From Arthrobacter sp. Bi26 (lineage in GTDB: Bacteria; Actinomycetota; Actinomycetes; Actinomycetales; Micrococcaceae): 64,000 nucleotides of DNA. The stretch lies in contig NZ_CAKKMF010000005.1 of the NCBI RefSeq assembly GCF_918697925.1, positions 1 to 64,000 of the forward strand, given 5' to 3'. Of the stretch, positions 25,708 through 34,125 are shown in pieces. Position numbers and translations under genes: made by a program. The number at the start of each line of letters is the position of its first letter. The first letter of the stretch is position 1. The notes under the pieces were generated by a model that was not told the origin of the DNA, searched no databases, and worked only from the letters and a program-made list of their open reading frames with translations.

Positions 25708-27147
25708 ATGGAACCCTCATCACCTGTCCAGCTAGACCCACAGCCCACGATTCCCCCGTCGACCGACTCCGGGCTCCGGCGGTCCATGGGGGCACGCCAT
25801 CTGGTCATGATCGCCATGGGCGGGGTGATCGGCTCAGGGCTGTTCCTGAGCTCGGGCTACACCATTTCCCAAGCCGGACCGCTCGGGGCGGTCATCGCCT
25901 ATCTGATCGGCGCCTTTGTTGTGTACCTGGTGATGGCCTGCCTCGGCGAGCTTGCCATCGCTTATCCGGTCTCAGGCGCCTTCCATATTTACGCGGCGAG
26001 GTCGATCGGGCCGGCCACCGGGTTCGCCACGGCCTGGCTCTACTGGCTCTGCTGGGCAGTGGCCATCGGATCGGAGTTCACTGCCTCCGGTCTCCTCATG
26101 CAGCGCTGGTTCCCGGATGTTGACGTCTGGGTCTGGTGCGTCATCTTCGCCTCGGTCCTCTTCGGCTTCAATGCAGTTTCCTCGAAGTTCTTCGGCGAGT
26201 CCGAGTTCTGGTTTGCCATCGTCAAAGTCGGTGCCATCGTGGTCCTCATCGTTCTTGGTGGCGCGGCGCTGTTCGGCATCCACCCGCTCAGCGAGGCGGG
26301 CAGCCACCCGTTCATGTTTGAGAACTTCAACACCTCCAGCGGTCTCTTCCCCAACGGTTTCAGCGGCGTTCTCGTCACTGCACTTGCAGTGTTCTACGCC
26401 TTCTCCGGCTCGGAACTCATCGGTGTGGCAGCGGGCGAAACAGCTGACCCCGCCACCAGCATCCCCAAGGCGATGCGCAGCACAGTCATCCGCCTGCTGA
26501 TCTTCTTCGTCGGGGCAATCGCTGTCATCGCGGCTACCATCCCCTTCGATCAGGTCGGCCTGGATGAAAGCCCGTTCGTGACTGTCTTCTCATCCATAGG
26601 CATTCCCTTTGCCTCCGACATCATGAACTTCGTCATCATCACCGCACTCCTCTCCGCTGGAAACAGCGGCCTCTTCTCCTGCGCACGGATGCTCTACTCC
26701 CTTGCCGACGAGGGGCACGCCCCCCGGGCGCTGAAGAAACTGACCCGAGGCGGTATCCCCATAATCGCGCTTTCAGTCAGCATGCTCGGAGGCCTTGCGT
26801 CGCTCATCAGCAGTGTCGTTGCGCCCGAAACGGTCTACCTGGCTCTTGTTTCAGTGGCAGGTTTCGCCGTCGTCGGGGTCTGGATGTCCATCACCGCCTC
26901 GCACTTCTTCCACAGGAGATCCTTCGTCAAGAACGGCGGCGATGTCGCCGCCCTTCCCTACAAGGCACCGCTGTTCCCGCTTGTGCCGATCCTGGCCTTT
27001 TCGCTCTGCCTTATTTCGCTGATCGGCATCGCTTATGACCCGAACCAGGTAGCAGCCCTCTATTTCGGAGTTACTTTTGTTGGCGCCTGCTACGCCTTCT
27101 TCTACTTCAAGTACGGACGCAAGGCGCGCGCAAACCAAGTGTCCTAA
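25708..27147 (+). CDS. APC-superfamily amino acid permease
   Basis: A 479-aa transporter with twelve predicted membrane segments, AAT family. Marks are GLRRSMGARHLVMIAMGG, GSGLFLSSGYTISQAGPLG, YAFSGSELIGVAAGETADP and SAGNSGLFSCARMLY. ATG 25708 with GGGAGA is preferred over an upstream in-frame start. It heads an operon with a racemase and an IclR regulator, divergent from the homoserine dehydrogenase operon, so its cargo is likely the amino acid (D or L) degraded there. Confidence 0.92.
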   Translation: MEPSSPVQLDPQPTIPPSTDSGLRRSMGARHLVMIAMGGVIGSGLFLSSGYTISQAGPLGAVIAYLIGAFVVYLVMACLGELAIAYPVSGAFHIYAARSIGPATGFATAWLYWLCWAVAIGSEFTASGLLMQRWFPDVDVWVWCVIFASVLFGFNAVSSKFFGESEFWFAIVKVGAIVVLIVLGGAALFGIHPLSEAGSHPFMFENFNTSSGLFPNGFSGVLVTALAVFYAFSGSELIGVAAGETADPATSIPKAMRSTVIRLLIFFVGAIAVIAATIPFDQVGLDESPFVTVFSSIGIPFASDIMNFVIITALLSAGNSGLFSCARMLYSLADEGHAPRALKKLTRGGIPIIALSVSMLGGLASLISSVVAPETVYLALVSVAGFAVVGVWMSITASHFFHRRSFVKNGGDVAALPYKAPLFPLVPILAFSLCLISLIGIAYDPNQVAALYFGVTFVGACYAFFYFKYGRKARANQVS

Positions 27148-27169
27148 CGCCGTCATCAACTATCGCCTA

Positions 27170-27189
27170 CCGGGGACTTTCGTCCCCGG
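27170..27189 (+). terminator. Hairpin between permease and racemase genes
   Basis: CCGGGGAC and GTCCCCGG flank the loop TTTC in the 68-bp gap. There is no U-run; it could act as an attenuator lowering downstream expression or as an mRNA-processing stem. Confidence 0.55.
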
Positions 27190-27215
27190 CCGAGAAGCTG
27201 TTCAACGGATAATCC

Positions 27216-28379
27216 ATGAATTCACAAGACCTGATACAACGCGTGCGCAGTTCGGCCCTCGACGCCGGCAGCTGGCTGGAGATTGACGCCGCAGCTTTCG
27301 AGTCAAACGTCCGGAACCTCCTGTCCATGATCGATAACCGGGCGCTCCTGTGCGCAGTGGTCAAGTCCCATGCCTACGGACACGGAGCTGACCTTTTGCT
27401 CCCTTCCCTTGTTCGCCTAGGCGTTCCCTTCGTCGGCGTAGGAAGTAACGAGGAGGCAGCCATTGCACGCCGCTGCGGTTTTGCGGGCCGGATTCTGCGT
27501 GTCCGTGCCGCGGCGCCGCAGGAGATCAAGGCTGGCATGCGTCACGACATCGAAGAACTTGTTGCCGACCCGCAGAGCGCCTGGGAGATGCACAAGATCG
27601 CTGCCGAGGCCGGGACGGCGATCCGCATCCACCTCGATATCAATGCTTCCGGGATCAGCAGGCACAGCCTCGACGTCTCATCCACGCTTGGGCGGGCATC
27701 CGCGGTAGGGATCGTTAGCCACCCTGGGCTTCTACTGGCCGGGATCATGACGCATTTTCCCAAAGACGATACCGGCCATATCGAAACGGCTCTACTGCGT
27801 TTCCGCAGTCAGGCGTTGACGCTGCTCCAACTGACCGGAACGCGCCGGGAAGACGTGCTGCTCCACTGTGCCAACTCCTACGCCGCGCTGCACGTACGCG
27901 GCTCGTGGCTGGACATGGTCCGTGCCGGGGCAGTCCTCTACGGCGATTCGGAACCTGCAACAGGGCACTTCCAACGGTGTTTGGCCTTCAAAGCCCGGAT
28001 TGCGTCCATTAATAGCTATGCAGCAGGCACTAAGGTCGGCTACGGGCTCACCCATACCTTGGACCGGGACTCCAGGCTGGCGTCAGTGACAGCAGGTTAC
28101 GGAGATGGCTACCGGAGGGCACTGGCCAGCCAAGGCAGCGTACTTGTCCGCGGCCGTCGCGCTGCCATAGTCGACATCGTTTCGATGAATTCCATGGTTG
28201 TCGACGTCACCGACGTGGTGGGAGTTTTCCCTGGAGACGAAGTCGTGTTGTTCGGGCGGCAGGGACGCGCAGAAATCGCTCCCGCAGAACTGGAAGCAGC
28301 GAATTCAGCGATACTCGCTGACCTCTACACTGCGTGGGCGCAAGGAAATCGCGTCCTGGTCAACAATGAAGACATGTGA
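27216..28379 (+). CDS. Alanine-racemase-family PLP enzyme
   Basis: A 387-aa fold-type III PLP racemase. The PLP lysine lies in LLCAVVKSHAYGHGADLL (about residue 50), the N-terminal barrel follows, and the second catalytic Tyr is in GTKVGYGLTHT (about residue 273) with MNSMVVDVTDV in the C-terminal beta domain. Length fits alanine racemases. Its place between an amino-acid permease and an IclR regulator, away from cell-wall genes, suggests a catabolic racemase feeding a D-amino acid into the adjacent pathway; broad-specificity or homoserine/serine racemase activity is possible. Confidence 0.88.
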   Translation: MNSQDLIQRVRSSALDAGSWLEIDAAAFESNVRNLLSMIDNRALLCAVVKSHAYGHGADLLLPSLVRLGVPFVGVGSNEEAAIARRCGFAGRILRVRAAAPQEIKAGMRHDIEELVADPQSAWEMHKIAAEAGTAIRIHLDINASGISRHSLDVSSTLGRASAVGIVSHPGLLLAGIMTHFPKDDTGHIETALLRFRSQALTLLQLTGTRREDVLLHCANSYAALHVRGSWLDMVRAGAVLYGDSEPATGHFQRCLAFKARIASINSYAAGTKVGYGLTHTLDRDSRLASVTAGYGDGYRRALASQGSVLVRGRRAAIVDIVSMNSMVVDVTDVVGVFPGDEVVLFGRQGRAEIAPAELEAANSAILADLYTAWAQGNRVLVNNEDM

Positions 28380-28416
28380 GAATAGGCGTAGTCATCGGGC
28401 GGAAGGAGCACGGAGC

Positions 28417-29217
28417 ATGGATTCTTCCTCGGAAGCGTCGTCTATGGCCCAAGGACTTCGAATTGTTCGCCTGGTCGCAGACCGGGAGAAGCGGGGCAGG
28501 CGGCTTCTCGGCGTTTCCCAGCTCGCATCCGAGTTGGATATGGAACAAAGCCGCGTCTCAAGGCTGACGCAGGAATTGTGTGAGTTGGGACTGCTGGAGC
28601 GAGTCGAACGCGGTCCCTTCCGAACCGGTCCAAGTTTTTTCAGCCTGGCCGCAGCGCTGAATACCGGCTGGGTCCGCGAATCAAGAGCCGAACTTGAGGC
28701 TTTGGTGGCTTCTTTCGGCCTTAGATCCAGAGTTTCCGTCCGTGATGGCTTCCGGGTCGTTCTCCTGCGGGCCTCCAGTAACGATGCGGTTCCCGGCAGC
28801 TTCGTGAAACCCGGCATGGTGACGCCCGTGTGGTGTACCGGCTCCGGACGGGCCTTGCTGTGGGACCACCAGCATCCAGCCGTTGAAGTCCTTCTCCAGG
28901 AAGTCAACTTTATCGGCGTAGGCGGTCCGGGGGCGGCCCATTCGCCGCGAGAAGTCGCCGAACTGATGGACCGGGACAGGGCGCGGGGCTTCATTGTCGC
29001 GGAGGAAGAATTCGAGCACGGAATCTACGAACTGGCCGTTCCCGTCCGCAACGCTGATGGATCAATTCTTGCCGCGCTTAGCGTCCTCGGCAGCCGGGCC
29101 GAGATCAAACCCAGCACCAATGACATTGCAAAGGCCCTTACGGCAGCAGCCGAACGGCTGGGGTCCTTTGAGGGCCGTCCCCGGGGCGACGCGGGCCGGA
29201 AGGGCCTTGCCAGCTAG
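28417..29217 (+). CDS. IclR-family regulator (first copy)
   Basis: A 266-aa regulator. The N-terminal winged helix (residues about 8-70) includes RRLLGVSQLASELDMEQSRV, SRLTQELCELGLLER; the C-terminal effector domain contains GSGRALLWDHQHP, DRARGFIVAEEEFEHGIYEL and VPVRNADGSILAALSV. ATG 28417 has GGAAGGAG upstream. Third gene of the permease-racemase operon. Its stop overlaps by four bases the stop of the convergent second IclR gene. Confidence 0.92.
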   Translation: MDSSSEASSMAQGLRIVRLVADREKRGRRLLGVSQLASELDMEQSRVSRLTQELCELGLLERVERGPFRTGPSFFSLAAALNTGWVRESRAELEALVASFGLRSRVSVRDGFRVVLLRASSNDAVPGSFVKPGMVTPVWCTGSGRALLWDHQHPAVEVLLQEVNFIGVGGPGAAHSPREVAELMDRDRARGFIVAEEEFEHGIYELAVPVRNADGSILAALSVLGSRAEIKPSTNDIAKALTAAAERLGSFEGRPRGDAGRKGLAS

Positions 29218-29990
29218 AGCCGGTTCTGCGGCGACGCGTGACCCAACGTTGACTCAAGCCACTTGCCCCAGGACACGAGAGCCGTCGCGCATAGCCCCAG
29301 CCGCGGCTCCAAACGTGTCTTGGCGCCTACGACCTGAAGCGCTGCCACCACATCGCCCTTAAAGTCGCGAATCGGAACGGCCAGGGAGTAAAGTCCTGGT
29401 TCGGCTTCCTCATCGACAATGGAGTACCCCCGTGCCCGCGCCCCGCGCAGTCGTGACAGGAAGTCCTCGACGTCAAGCGGTGTATTGGGGCCATGGCGCA
29501 CGAAGGGAACGCCGGAGAAAATGGTTCGGACCTCGGCGTCCGAGGCTTCCCACAGCAGGGCCTGGCCGGCATCACTACAAAACGCCGGGTAGGGCCGGCC
29601 CAGCCACGAACCGACCATGTTGCTACTTGCCGGAACACGCTCACCGATGGTGACAGTACTGTTTCCGCTCATAACTCCGAGGAAGCATCCTTCGTCAGTT
29701 TCACCGGCCAAGCCTTCCAAGGCGGTTACGCCGTCGGTCTGCAGCCGTTGCTCTGTCAACAGCTGTGCGTCTGTCAGGAGCGACCAGTTCAGGGTGTAGG
29801 ACCGATGGTCTCCGCGTGCCAGAAACCCCTCCTGCTCGGCGGTCCGGAGGCTGCGCGAAACCTGGCTGCGGTCCCTGCCCAGATCGGCTGCTATATCAGC
29901 GACCGTTCCGCCAGACAGGCCTTCTGCGTTGCGGGAGCCCACCGCGAGGACAGCCATGATTCCCCGGCCCATGCTGGACGTCTTAGACAT
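29214..29990 (-). CDS. IclR-family regulator (second copy)
   Basis: A 258-aa regulator with GLSGGTVADIAADLGRDRSQ, VSRSLRTAEQEGFLARG as winged helix and a C-terminal effector domain (DAGQALLWEASDAEVR, GARARGYSIVDEEAEPGLYS, LAVPIRDFKGDVVAALQVVG). ATG 29990 is preferred over an upstream start that would add 32 low-complexity residues. It is third in the NIF3-like/cyclase operon. It is homologous in organisation to the first copy, giving the cluster two convergent IclR genes, each ending one of the divergent sub-operons. Confidence 0.9.
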   Translation of the reverse strand: MSKTSSMGRGIMAVLAVGSRNAEGLSGGTVADIAADLGRDRSQVSRSLRTAEQEGFLARGDHRSYTLNWSLLTDAQLLTEQRLQTDGVTALEGLAGETDEGCFLGVMSGNSTVTIGERVPASSNMVGSWLGRPYPAFCSDAGQALLWEASDAEVRTIFSGVPFVRHGPNTPLDVEDFLSRLRGARARGYSIVDEEAEPGLYSLAVPIRDFKGDVVAALQVVGAKTRLEPRLGLCATALVSWGKWLESTLGHASPQNRL

Positions 29991-30021
29991 GGATCCGATT
30001 CTAGTCCCTGGAGAACGTGTC

Positions 30022-30774
30022 TTAGTGGATGGCGAAGACCCGGGCTGGAAAACCGCTGCCGTGCAGGGGCTTCGGCCAGCTTGCAATGAGGATCGCGCCG
30101 GCTTCTGGAAGCCCGTCCAGGTTCGCCATCAGCTCGATCTGCCACCGGTTCCGCGCCAAAACATAGGTCTCCAAGCTGAAATCCTGGCGGGACGTAGCCA
30201 GTCCCGGGTCTGTGTCTGTCTGCTCATGGCCGACGGCAGTTACCGACCGCTCCTCGATCAGGAAGGAGAGGACTTCCTGCGACCAGCCAGGCGTGTGGCT
30301 GACCCCCTTATCGTCCCTGTTCGCCATGGCGTCGGCGTCGGGCCAACGATGGCTCCACCCTGTCCGTAACGCCACAAAGGCCCCGGGGGCGATGGCACCG
30401 TTGCGGCTCTCCCATGCCTGGACGTCCTCCATCGTGGGAGTGGCGTCCGTATTTGCGGTGACCCGCGCGGTGATGTCGAGGATGGCCAGCGGAAGGACCA
30501 TATCCTCCACAGGAATCTGGTCCAAGGTCCGTCCCCCGCGGATGAAATGCGAGGGAGGGTCAACGTGCGTCCCCCATTGGCCGATGATCGAATAACGGTG
30601 AGCCGTGAAACCGTCGCCTTTCTCCAGATCGAACACCGCCTCCCTGATTTCGTCCGGGAATGCCGGGAAATGAGGCTGGCCGGGGTGGAAGGCGTGCGTC
30701 AGGTCGGTGAATGACCTGCCCGCCAGCAACGGCTGCAGATCGTCCCAAAGCCGGGTCGTGGTGGTTTCAATCAT
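30022..30774 (-). CDS. Cyclase-family metal-dependent hydrolase (kynurenine-formamidase-like)
   Basis: A 250-aa member of the cyclase family (PF04199). The metal-binding motif is QWGTHVDPPSHFIRGGRTLD (HxDxPxHF, about residues 68-82); LPLAILDITA, FVALRTGWSHRW and VGHEQTDTDPG with a second metal site follow. Family members hydrolyse amides, formamides or cyclic esters and imides. Its ATG overlaps the stop of the upstream NIF3-like gene. In this context a cyclic or N-acylated homoserine derivative is a possible substrate, but that is speculation. Confidence 0.87.
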   Translation of the reverse strand: MIETTTTRLWDDLQPLLAGRSFTDLTHAFHPGQPHFPAFPDEIREAVFDLEKGDGFTAHRYSIIGQWGTHVDPPSHFIRGGRTLDQIPVEDMVLPLAILDITARVTANTDATPTMEDVQAWESRNGAIAPGAFVALRTGWSHRWPDADAMANRDDKGVSHTPGWSQEVLSFLIEERSVTAVGHEQTDTDPGLATSRQDFSLETYVLARNRWQIELMANLDGLPEAGAILIASWPKPLHGSGFPARVFAIH

Positions 30775-31220
30775 GATGCGGCCTCGCTCTCAAAGACTGC
30801 CGGAAGGGCTGTGCTGGAGACGCTGACTGGCCCTGTCAGTTCGATGACCGGTACCTCCCACGGATGGACATCCACGATGTGCTGCAGGAAGCGTTCCACG
30901 GCGGCGTCAGGGGTCGCCACATCGAAATACGTCGTGAAGACCAAGGTATGTGAAATTGTCCGCTGGCCCACCTGCCCCAGCGTAGGGTTAGCGCCTTCAT
31001 TGCATGTGAACCCCTCGAAACCCAGGCCGGATTCGAATACATGCCTGTAGTTGCCAAAATCCCCTAAGTCAGGGGACTCCGACGAGGCCTGGAGCAGGGC
31101 CGCGATGCCGGCCTCATCTTTGAATGCTTCTGCGTCGCCGCTGGCGAGCCGCGAGAAAGTTTCCGAAGCTATGGGCCAATGCACGCGCAGCTTGCGGACT
31201 GATTTCATTGCAATTTTCAA
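30771..31220 (-). CDS. Stand-alone NIF3/YqfO insert-domain-like (CutA-like) protein
   Basis: A short protein of about 149 aa. The stretch GFEGFTCNEGANPTLGQVGQ, then an edge strand, then a C-terminal HPWEVPVIELTGPV, follows the pattern of the PII/CutA-like domain inserted in NIF3-family proteins (G.F....GANP..G..G ... HPYEEPAY). The true start is uncertain: TTG at 31220 has AGGAAGAGG at good distance, ATG at 31208 is also possible. Start of an operon with the cyclase gene (ATGA overlap). Function unknown; an oligomeric sensor or metal-binding partner of the cyclase is a guess. Confidence 0.6.
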   Translation of the reverse strand: MKIAMKSVRKLRVHWPIASETFSRLASGDAEAFKDEAGIAALLQASSESPDLGDFGNYRHVFESGLGFEGFTCNEGANPTLGQVGQRTISHTLVFTTYFDVATPDAAVERFLQHIVDVHPWEVPVIELTGPVSVSSTALPAVFESEAAS

Positions 31221-31291
31221 GGGAAGCCTCTTCCTGGGCAGCTCGCAAATGGTGTCTGAATGCCATGGTGGCATAGAGTGATGTTCATTAC

Positions 31292-31309
31292 AAGCATGAG
31301 AAAATGCTT
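31292..31309. promoter_or_regulatory. Operator-like site upstream of the NIF3-like/cyclase operon and mmuM
   Basis: AAGCATGAGAAAATGCTT contains inverted repeats AAGCAT/ATGCTT with a 6-bp spacer, and matches the site at 25556-25573. It lies about 80 bp before the NIF3-like start and 240 bp before the methyltransferase gene, in the only intergenic space (31221-31546) between these divergent genes. Confidence 0.65.
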
Positions 31310-31546
31310 ATTACGCACAAAATTAGAGGAGGCATTCGCGTTCACTCGGCACATCCGCCGGACTTTGGGCGTCACTGTGCCGCGGAACACCGGTCGCTGC
31401 AAGCGGCTGCTGACCGTCATCTGCAAGCCCGGGGCTGCACTGCGCTTTTGGCACTGCACGTTGTGCTACCTTGCATTGCCGGGCCACGAGGCGCCGCAAC
31501 TGCCCGGCAGGAAAGAACAAAACCGAAATGCTTGGAGCCCTGAACG

Positions 31547-32524
31547 ATGCCCAGTAACACGATGCTTTCCCGCATGCTCGACGCCGGAGCGAACCTGACC
31601 GTGGACGGTGCACTCGCCACCGAGCTTGAAGCGCACGGCTGCGATCTGGAAGACCCTTTGTGGTCGGCCAAAGTCCTTCTGGAACAACCGGAACTGGTCA
31701 AGCGCGTACACCACGACTACTTCCGCGCCGGAGCCACTGTCGCCATCACGGCGAGCTATCAAGCCACACCCCTGGGATTTGCGCGCCGCGGCATCGGCGA
31801 GGAAGTGGCCTTGGAACGGGTGGCACTGAGTGTGCGCCTGGCTGACGAGGCACGCCGCGAGTACCTGGCCGAAAACCCGGATGCGGGACCCCTGCTGGTT
31901 GCAGGATCAGTCGGGCCCTACGGCGCGTACCTTGCCGATGGATCGGAATACCGGGGCGACTATGTCCTCGGCCGAAACGAGTTTTTGGAGTTCCACCGGC
32001 CTCGAATCGCAGCGCTGGTGGAGGCCGGAGCGGACTTTCTTGCCTGTGAGACGCTGCCTTCATTGCCGGAGGCCGAGGCCCTGTTGGCACTCATGAAAGA
32101 GTTCGACGTCGAAGCCTGGCTCTCCTTCACGCTACGGGATGGCGGCCACATCAGCGACGGTACGCCGCTGGCTCAGGCGGCAAAGCTCTTTACGGCGGAG
32201 CCGCTCGTGGCGGCTATCGGCGTGAACTGCGTGCCGCTGGAGCTGGTCTCCCCATCGCTGGAGGCCCTGGGCAGAGCCACTGATACGCCCCTGATCGCAT
32301 ATCCGAATTCGGGCGAAAGCTATGACGCAGTCACCAAAACGTGGGGGCCGGCCGCGGCGAGCCCCGATAGCAAACAACCCGCAAGCCTTGCGGAGGGAAC
32401 GCCAATCTGGCGTGAACTTGGTGCCCGGCTCGTTGGCGGGTGCTGTCGAACGACCCCACAGGATATTGCCGCCGTGACGGCGCGCCCCACAGCACGCCGG
32501 AGAGGTTGGCGGGGACGGTCTTGA
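31547..32524 (+). CDS. mmuM: Homocysteine S-methyltransferase, C-terminus altered by a junction
   Basis: A 325-aa zinc enzyme methylating homocysteine from S-methylmethionine or a similar donor to methionine. Family marks are LTVDGALATELEAHGCDLED, FRAGATVAITASYQATP, ACETLPSLPEAEALL, IGVNCVPLELV and the zinc-binding LVGGCCRTTPQDIAAV. The last residues after IAAV (TARPTARRRGWRGRS) are unlike the family; the DNA there belongs to a DUF1097 fragment read antisense, so the last codons were replaced by a recombination junction near 32480. Zinc ligands are kept, so the enzyme may still work. Confidence 0.88.
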   Translation: MPSNTMLSRMLDAGANLTVDGALATELEAHGCDLEDPLWSAKVLLEQPELVKRVHHDYFRAGATVAITASYQATPLGFARRGIGEEVALERVALSVRLADEARREYLAENPDAGPLLVAGSVGPYGAYLADGSEYRGDYVLGRNEFLEFHRPRIAALVEAGADFLACETLPSLPEAEALLALMKEFDVEAWLSFTLRDGGHISDGTPLAQAAKLFTAEPLVAAIGVNCVPLELVSPSLEALGRATDTPLIAYPNSGESYDAVTKTWGPAAASPDSKQPASLAEGTPIWRELGARLVGGCCRTTPQDIAAVTARPTARRRGWRGRS

Positions 32525-32606
32525 GCAGCCCGGCGCGTTGGCCGCCGGCGGCGAAGAAGCATGCCCAGGAGAGGAACCCGAACCAGATGATGAGGCCGAA
32601 GGGCAC
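32478..32606 (-). pseudogene. Internal fragment of a DUF1097 membrane protein
   Basis: The minus-strand frame reads PFGLIIWFGFLSWACFFAAG, GQRAGLLKTVPANLSGVLWG, matching the core of DUF1097 proteins (WA.FF..GG...GL.K....N..G..WG). Both ends are missing: it stops against the mmuM 3' end. From 32640 to 32840 nothing recognisable remains. Confidence 0.75.
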
Positions 32607-32840
32607 ATTGTTTGCGCAGGTCAGCGACCTATGAGCCGCTGACCGTGTACAAAACTACGGCGTAGCATTTTGCTGTGGCCAGTATCAGCACGCGCATGAA
32701 AAAAGACGAGCAGCTGTAAGGGAAATACGGCACAAAGCCGCCGGGCTAAACAGCGTCGCGTGCTGTGCGGTCTTGGCCCTGCCGGTGGCTGGCCCTGGTT
32801 CCGGCAGGCCTTGGGTGGGCACTGCAGTGCGGTGCTGTGT

Positions 32841-34124
32841 TTAGGACAAGGCCGTGACGGCCAGTTTCCGCACAATGGCCGTGCCGCCCTCTACGCACAC
32901 GTCGGTGCCGAGGTTCCCGGACAGGGGGAACACCAGATCACTCAGGACCACCCAGCCGTCTTGGGCGAAGACCTCCACGGAGCACTGGTCGACGATTACA
33001 CGGAGCCTTAGCACGCGGCCGTCGAGCTTCACCGGCGCCGACTCAGCCGACGCGAACTTTCCGTGGAAGGCGGTGTTTCCGGAGTTACGGCGATCCAGGG
33101 TGAGCCGGCTCGTAACGGCATCGAAGCTGAGAACCGTTGCGGCGCTCCCGCCCGATGCACCGAGAAGCCTGAAAGCAACGGTCCGGGCCGTCCCGGGCAG
33201 GATCTCGGCCTCGATCAGCTGGGCTGATCCGGGCGCCGCGTGGGGCAGTTGCAACATGGAGTCGTGAAGTTCCACGTCGTGGATGGTGCGGGTCGGCTCC
33301 CCACAGTCCAACGGCAGCACCGGGCGCTGCACCATGCGCGGCAAGCCGTCCACCGTCGCGAGCTCGACCTCGCGGGCAAGCGACATCCCGGAGCGCCACG
33401 GAGACGTGGGCAAGGAGTTGGCATAGTCCCAGTTGTTCATCCAGCCGATCATGATGCGCTTGCCGCCGGGAGCATTGCTGAAGGAGACGGCGGCGTAGTA
33501 GTCACGTCCCCAGTCGAGCCACAGGCAGTGTCTGAGATCCGTGGTCCCGTCGGCATCCGCTGGAACGAGTGAATCAGAGTCGGCGGTGAACTGCACCCCA
33601 TCGAAGTCGCCGACGAAGTACTGCCCTCCGGAGCCGCCGGCCACGGCACCCGGGTTGATGTTGACCACCAGGACCCACTTGACGTTGTCCGGGTCTCCGT
33701 CGACGGGGAGCGGGAACAGGTCGGGGCATTCCCATTCGCCTCCTGTGGCGTTTGCAGGGCCGAAGGTGCTCAGGTATTGCCAGTCCTTGAGGTTGGCCGA
33801 GCGGTACAGCACAACCTGCTGGTGCTGGGCCTCCACCGCCACCATGACCCAGCAGGAACCGGCTGGTCCCTCGGAGCGGAACACCTTGGTGTCCCGGAAA
33901 TGGGCCGAGCCGCGGCCAAGCACCGGGTTGCCTGCGTATTTGCTCCACGTCATGCCGGCGTCCGTGGAGAAAGCGAGAGACTGGGCTTGTGTCCCTTGGT
34001 GCACCGAGCCTTCCTTGAAGGCGCTCGTGTAGATGGCCACCAAGGCTGGATCTTCCACTGTGCCGAATCCCGAGGTATTGCCGTGGTCCACCACGATGCT
34101 GCCGGAAAAGACGTCTTCTTCCTC
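32841..34124 (-). pseudogene. Glycoside hydrolase family 32 (levanase/invertase type), N-terminus missing
   Basis: The frame carries SGSIVVDHGNTSGFG, the FRDTKVF motif (equivalent to RDPKVF), the acid/base motif GEWECPDLFPLPVDG, GWMNNWDYANSLPTSPWR and a C-terminal beta-sandwich (about residues 270-417) ending with VDQCSVEVFAQDGW. The first blade with the nucleophile motif WMNDPNG is missing: upstream of DEEEDVFSGS the sequence switches at about 34125 into a maleylacetate reductase gene on the other strand. Without the nucleophile it cannot be active. Confidence 0.85.
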
Positions 34125-34125
34125 G

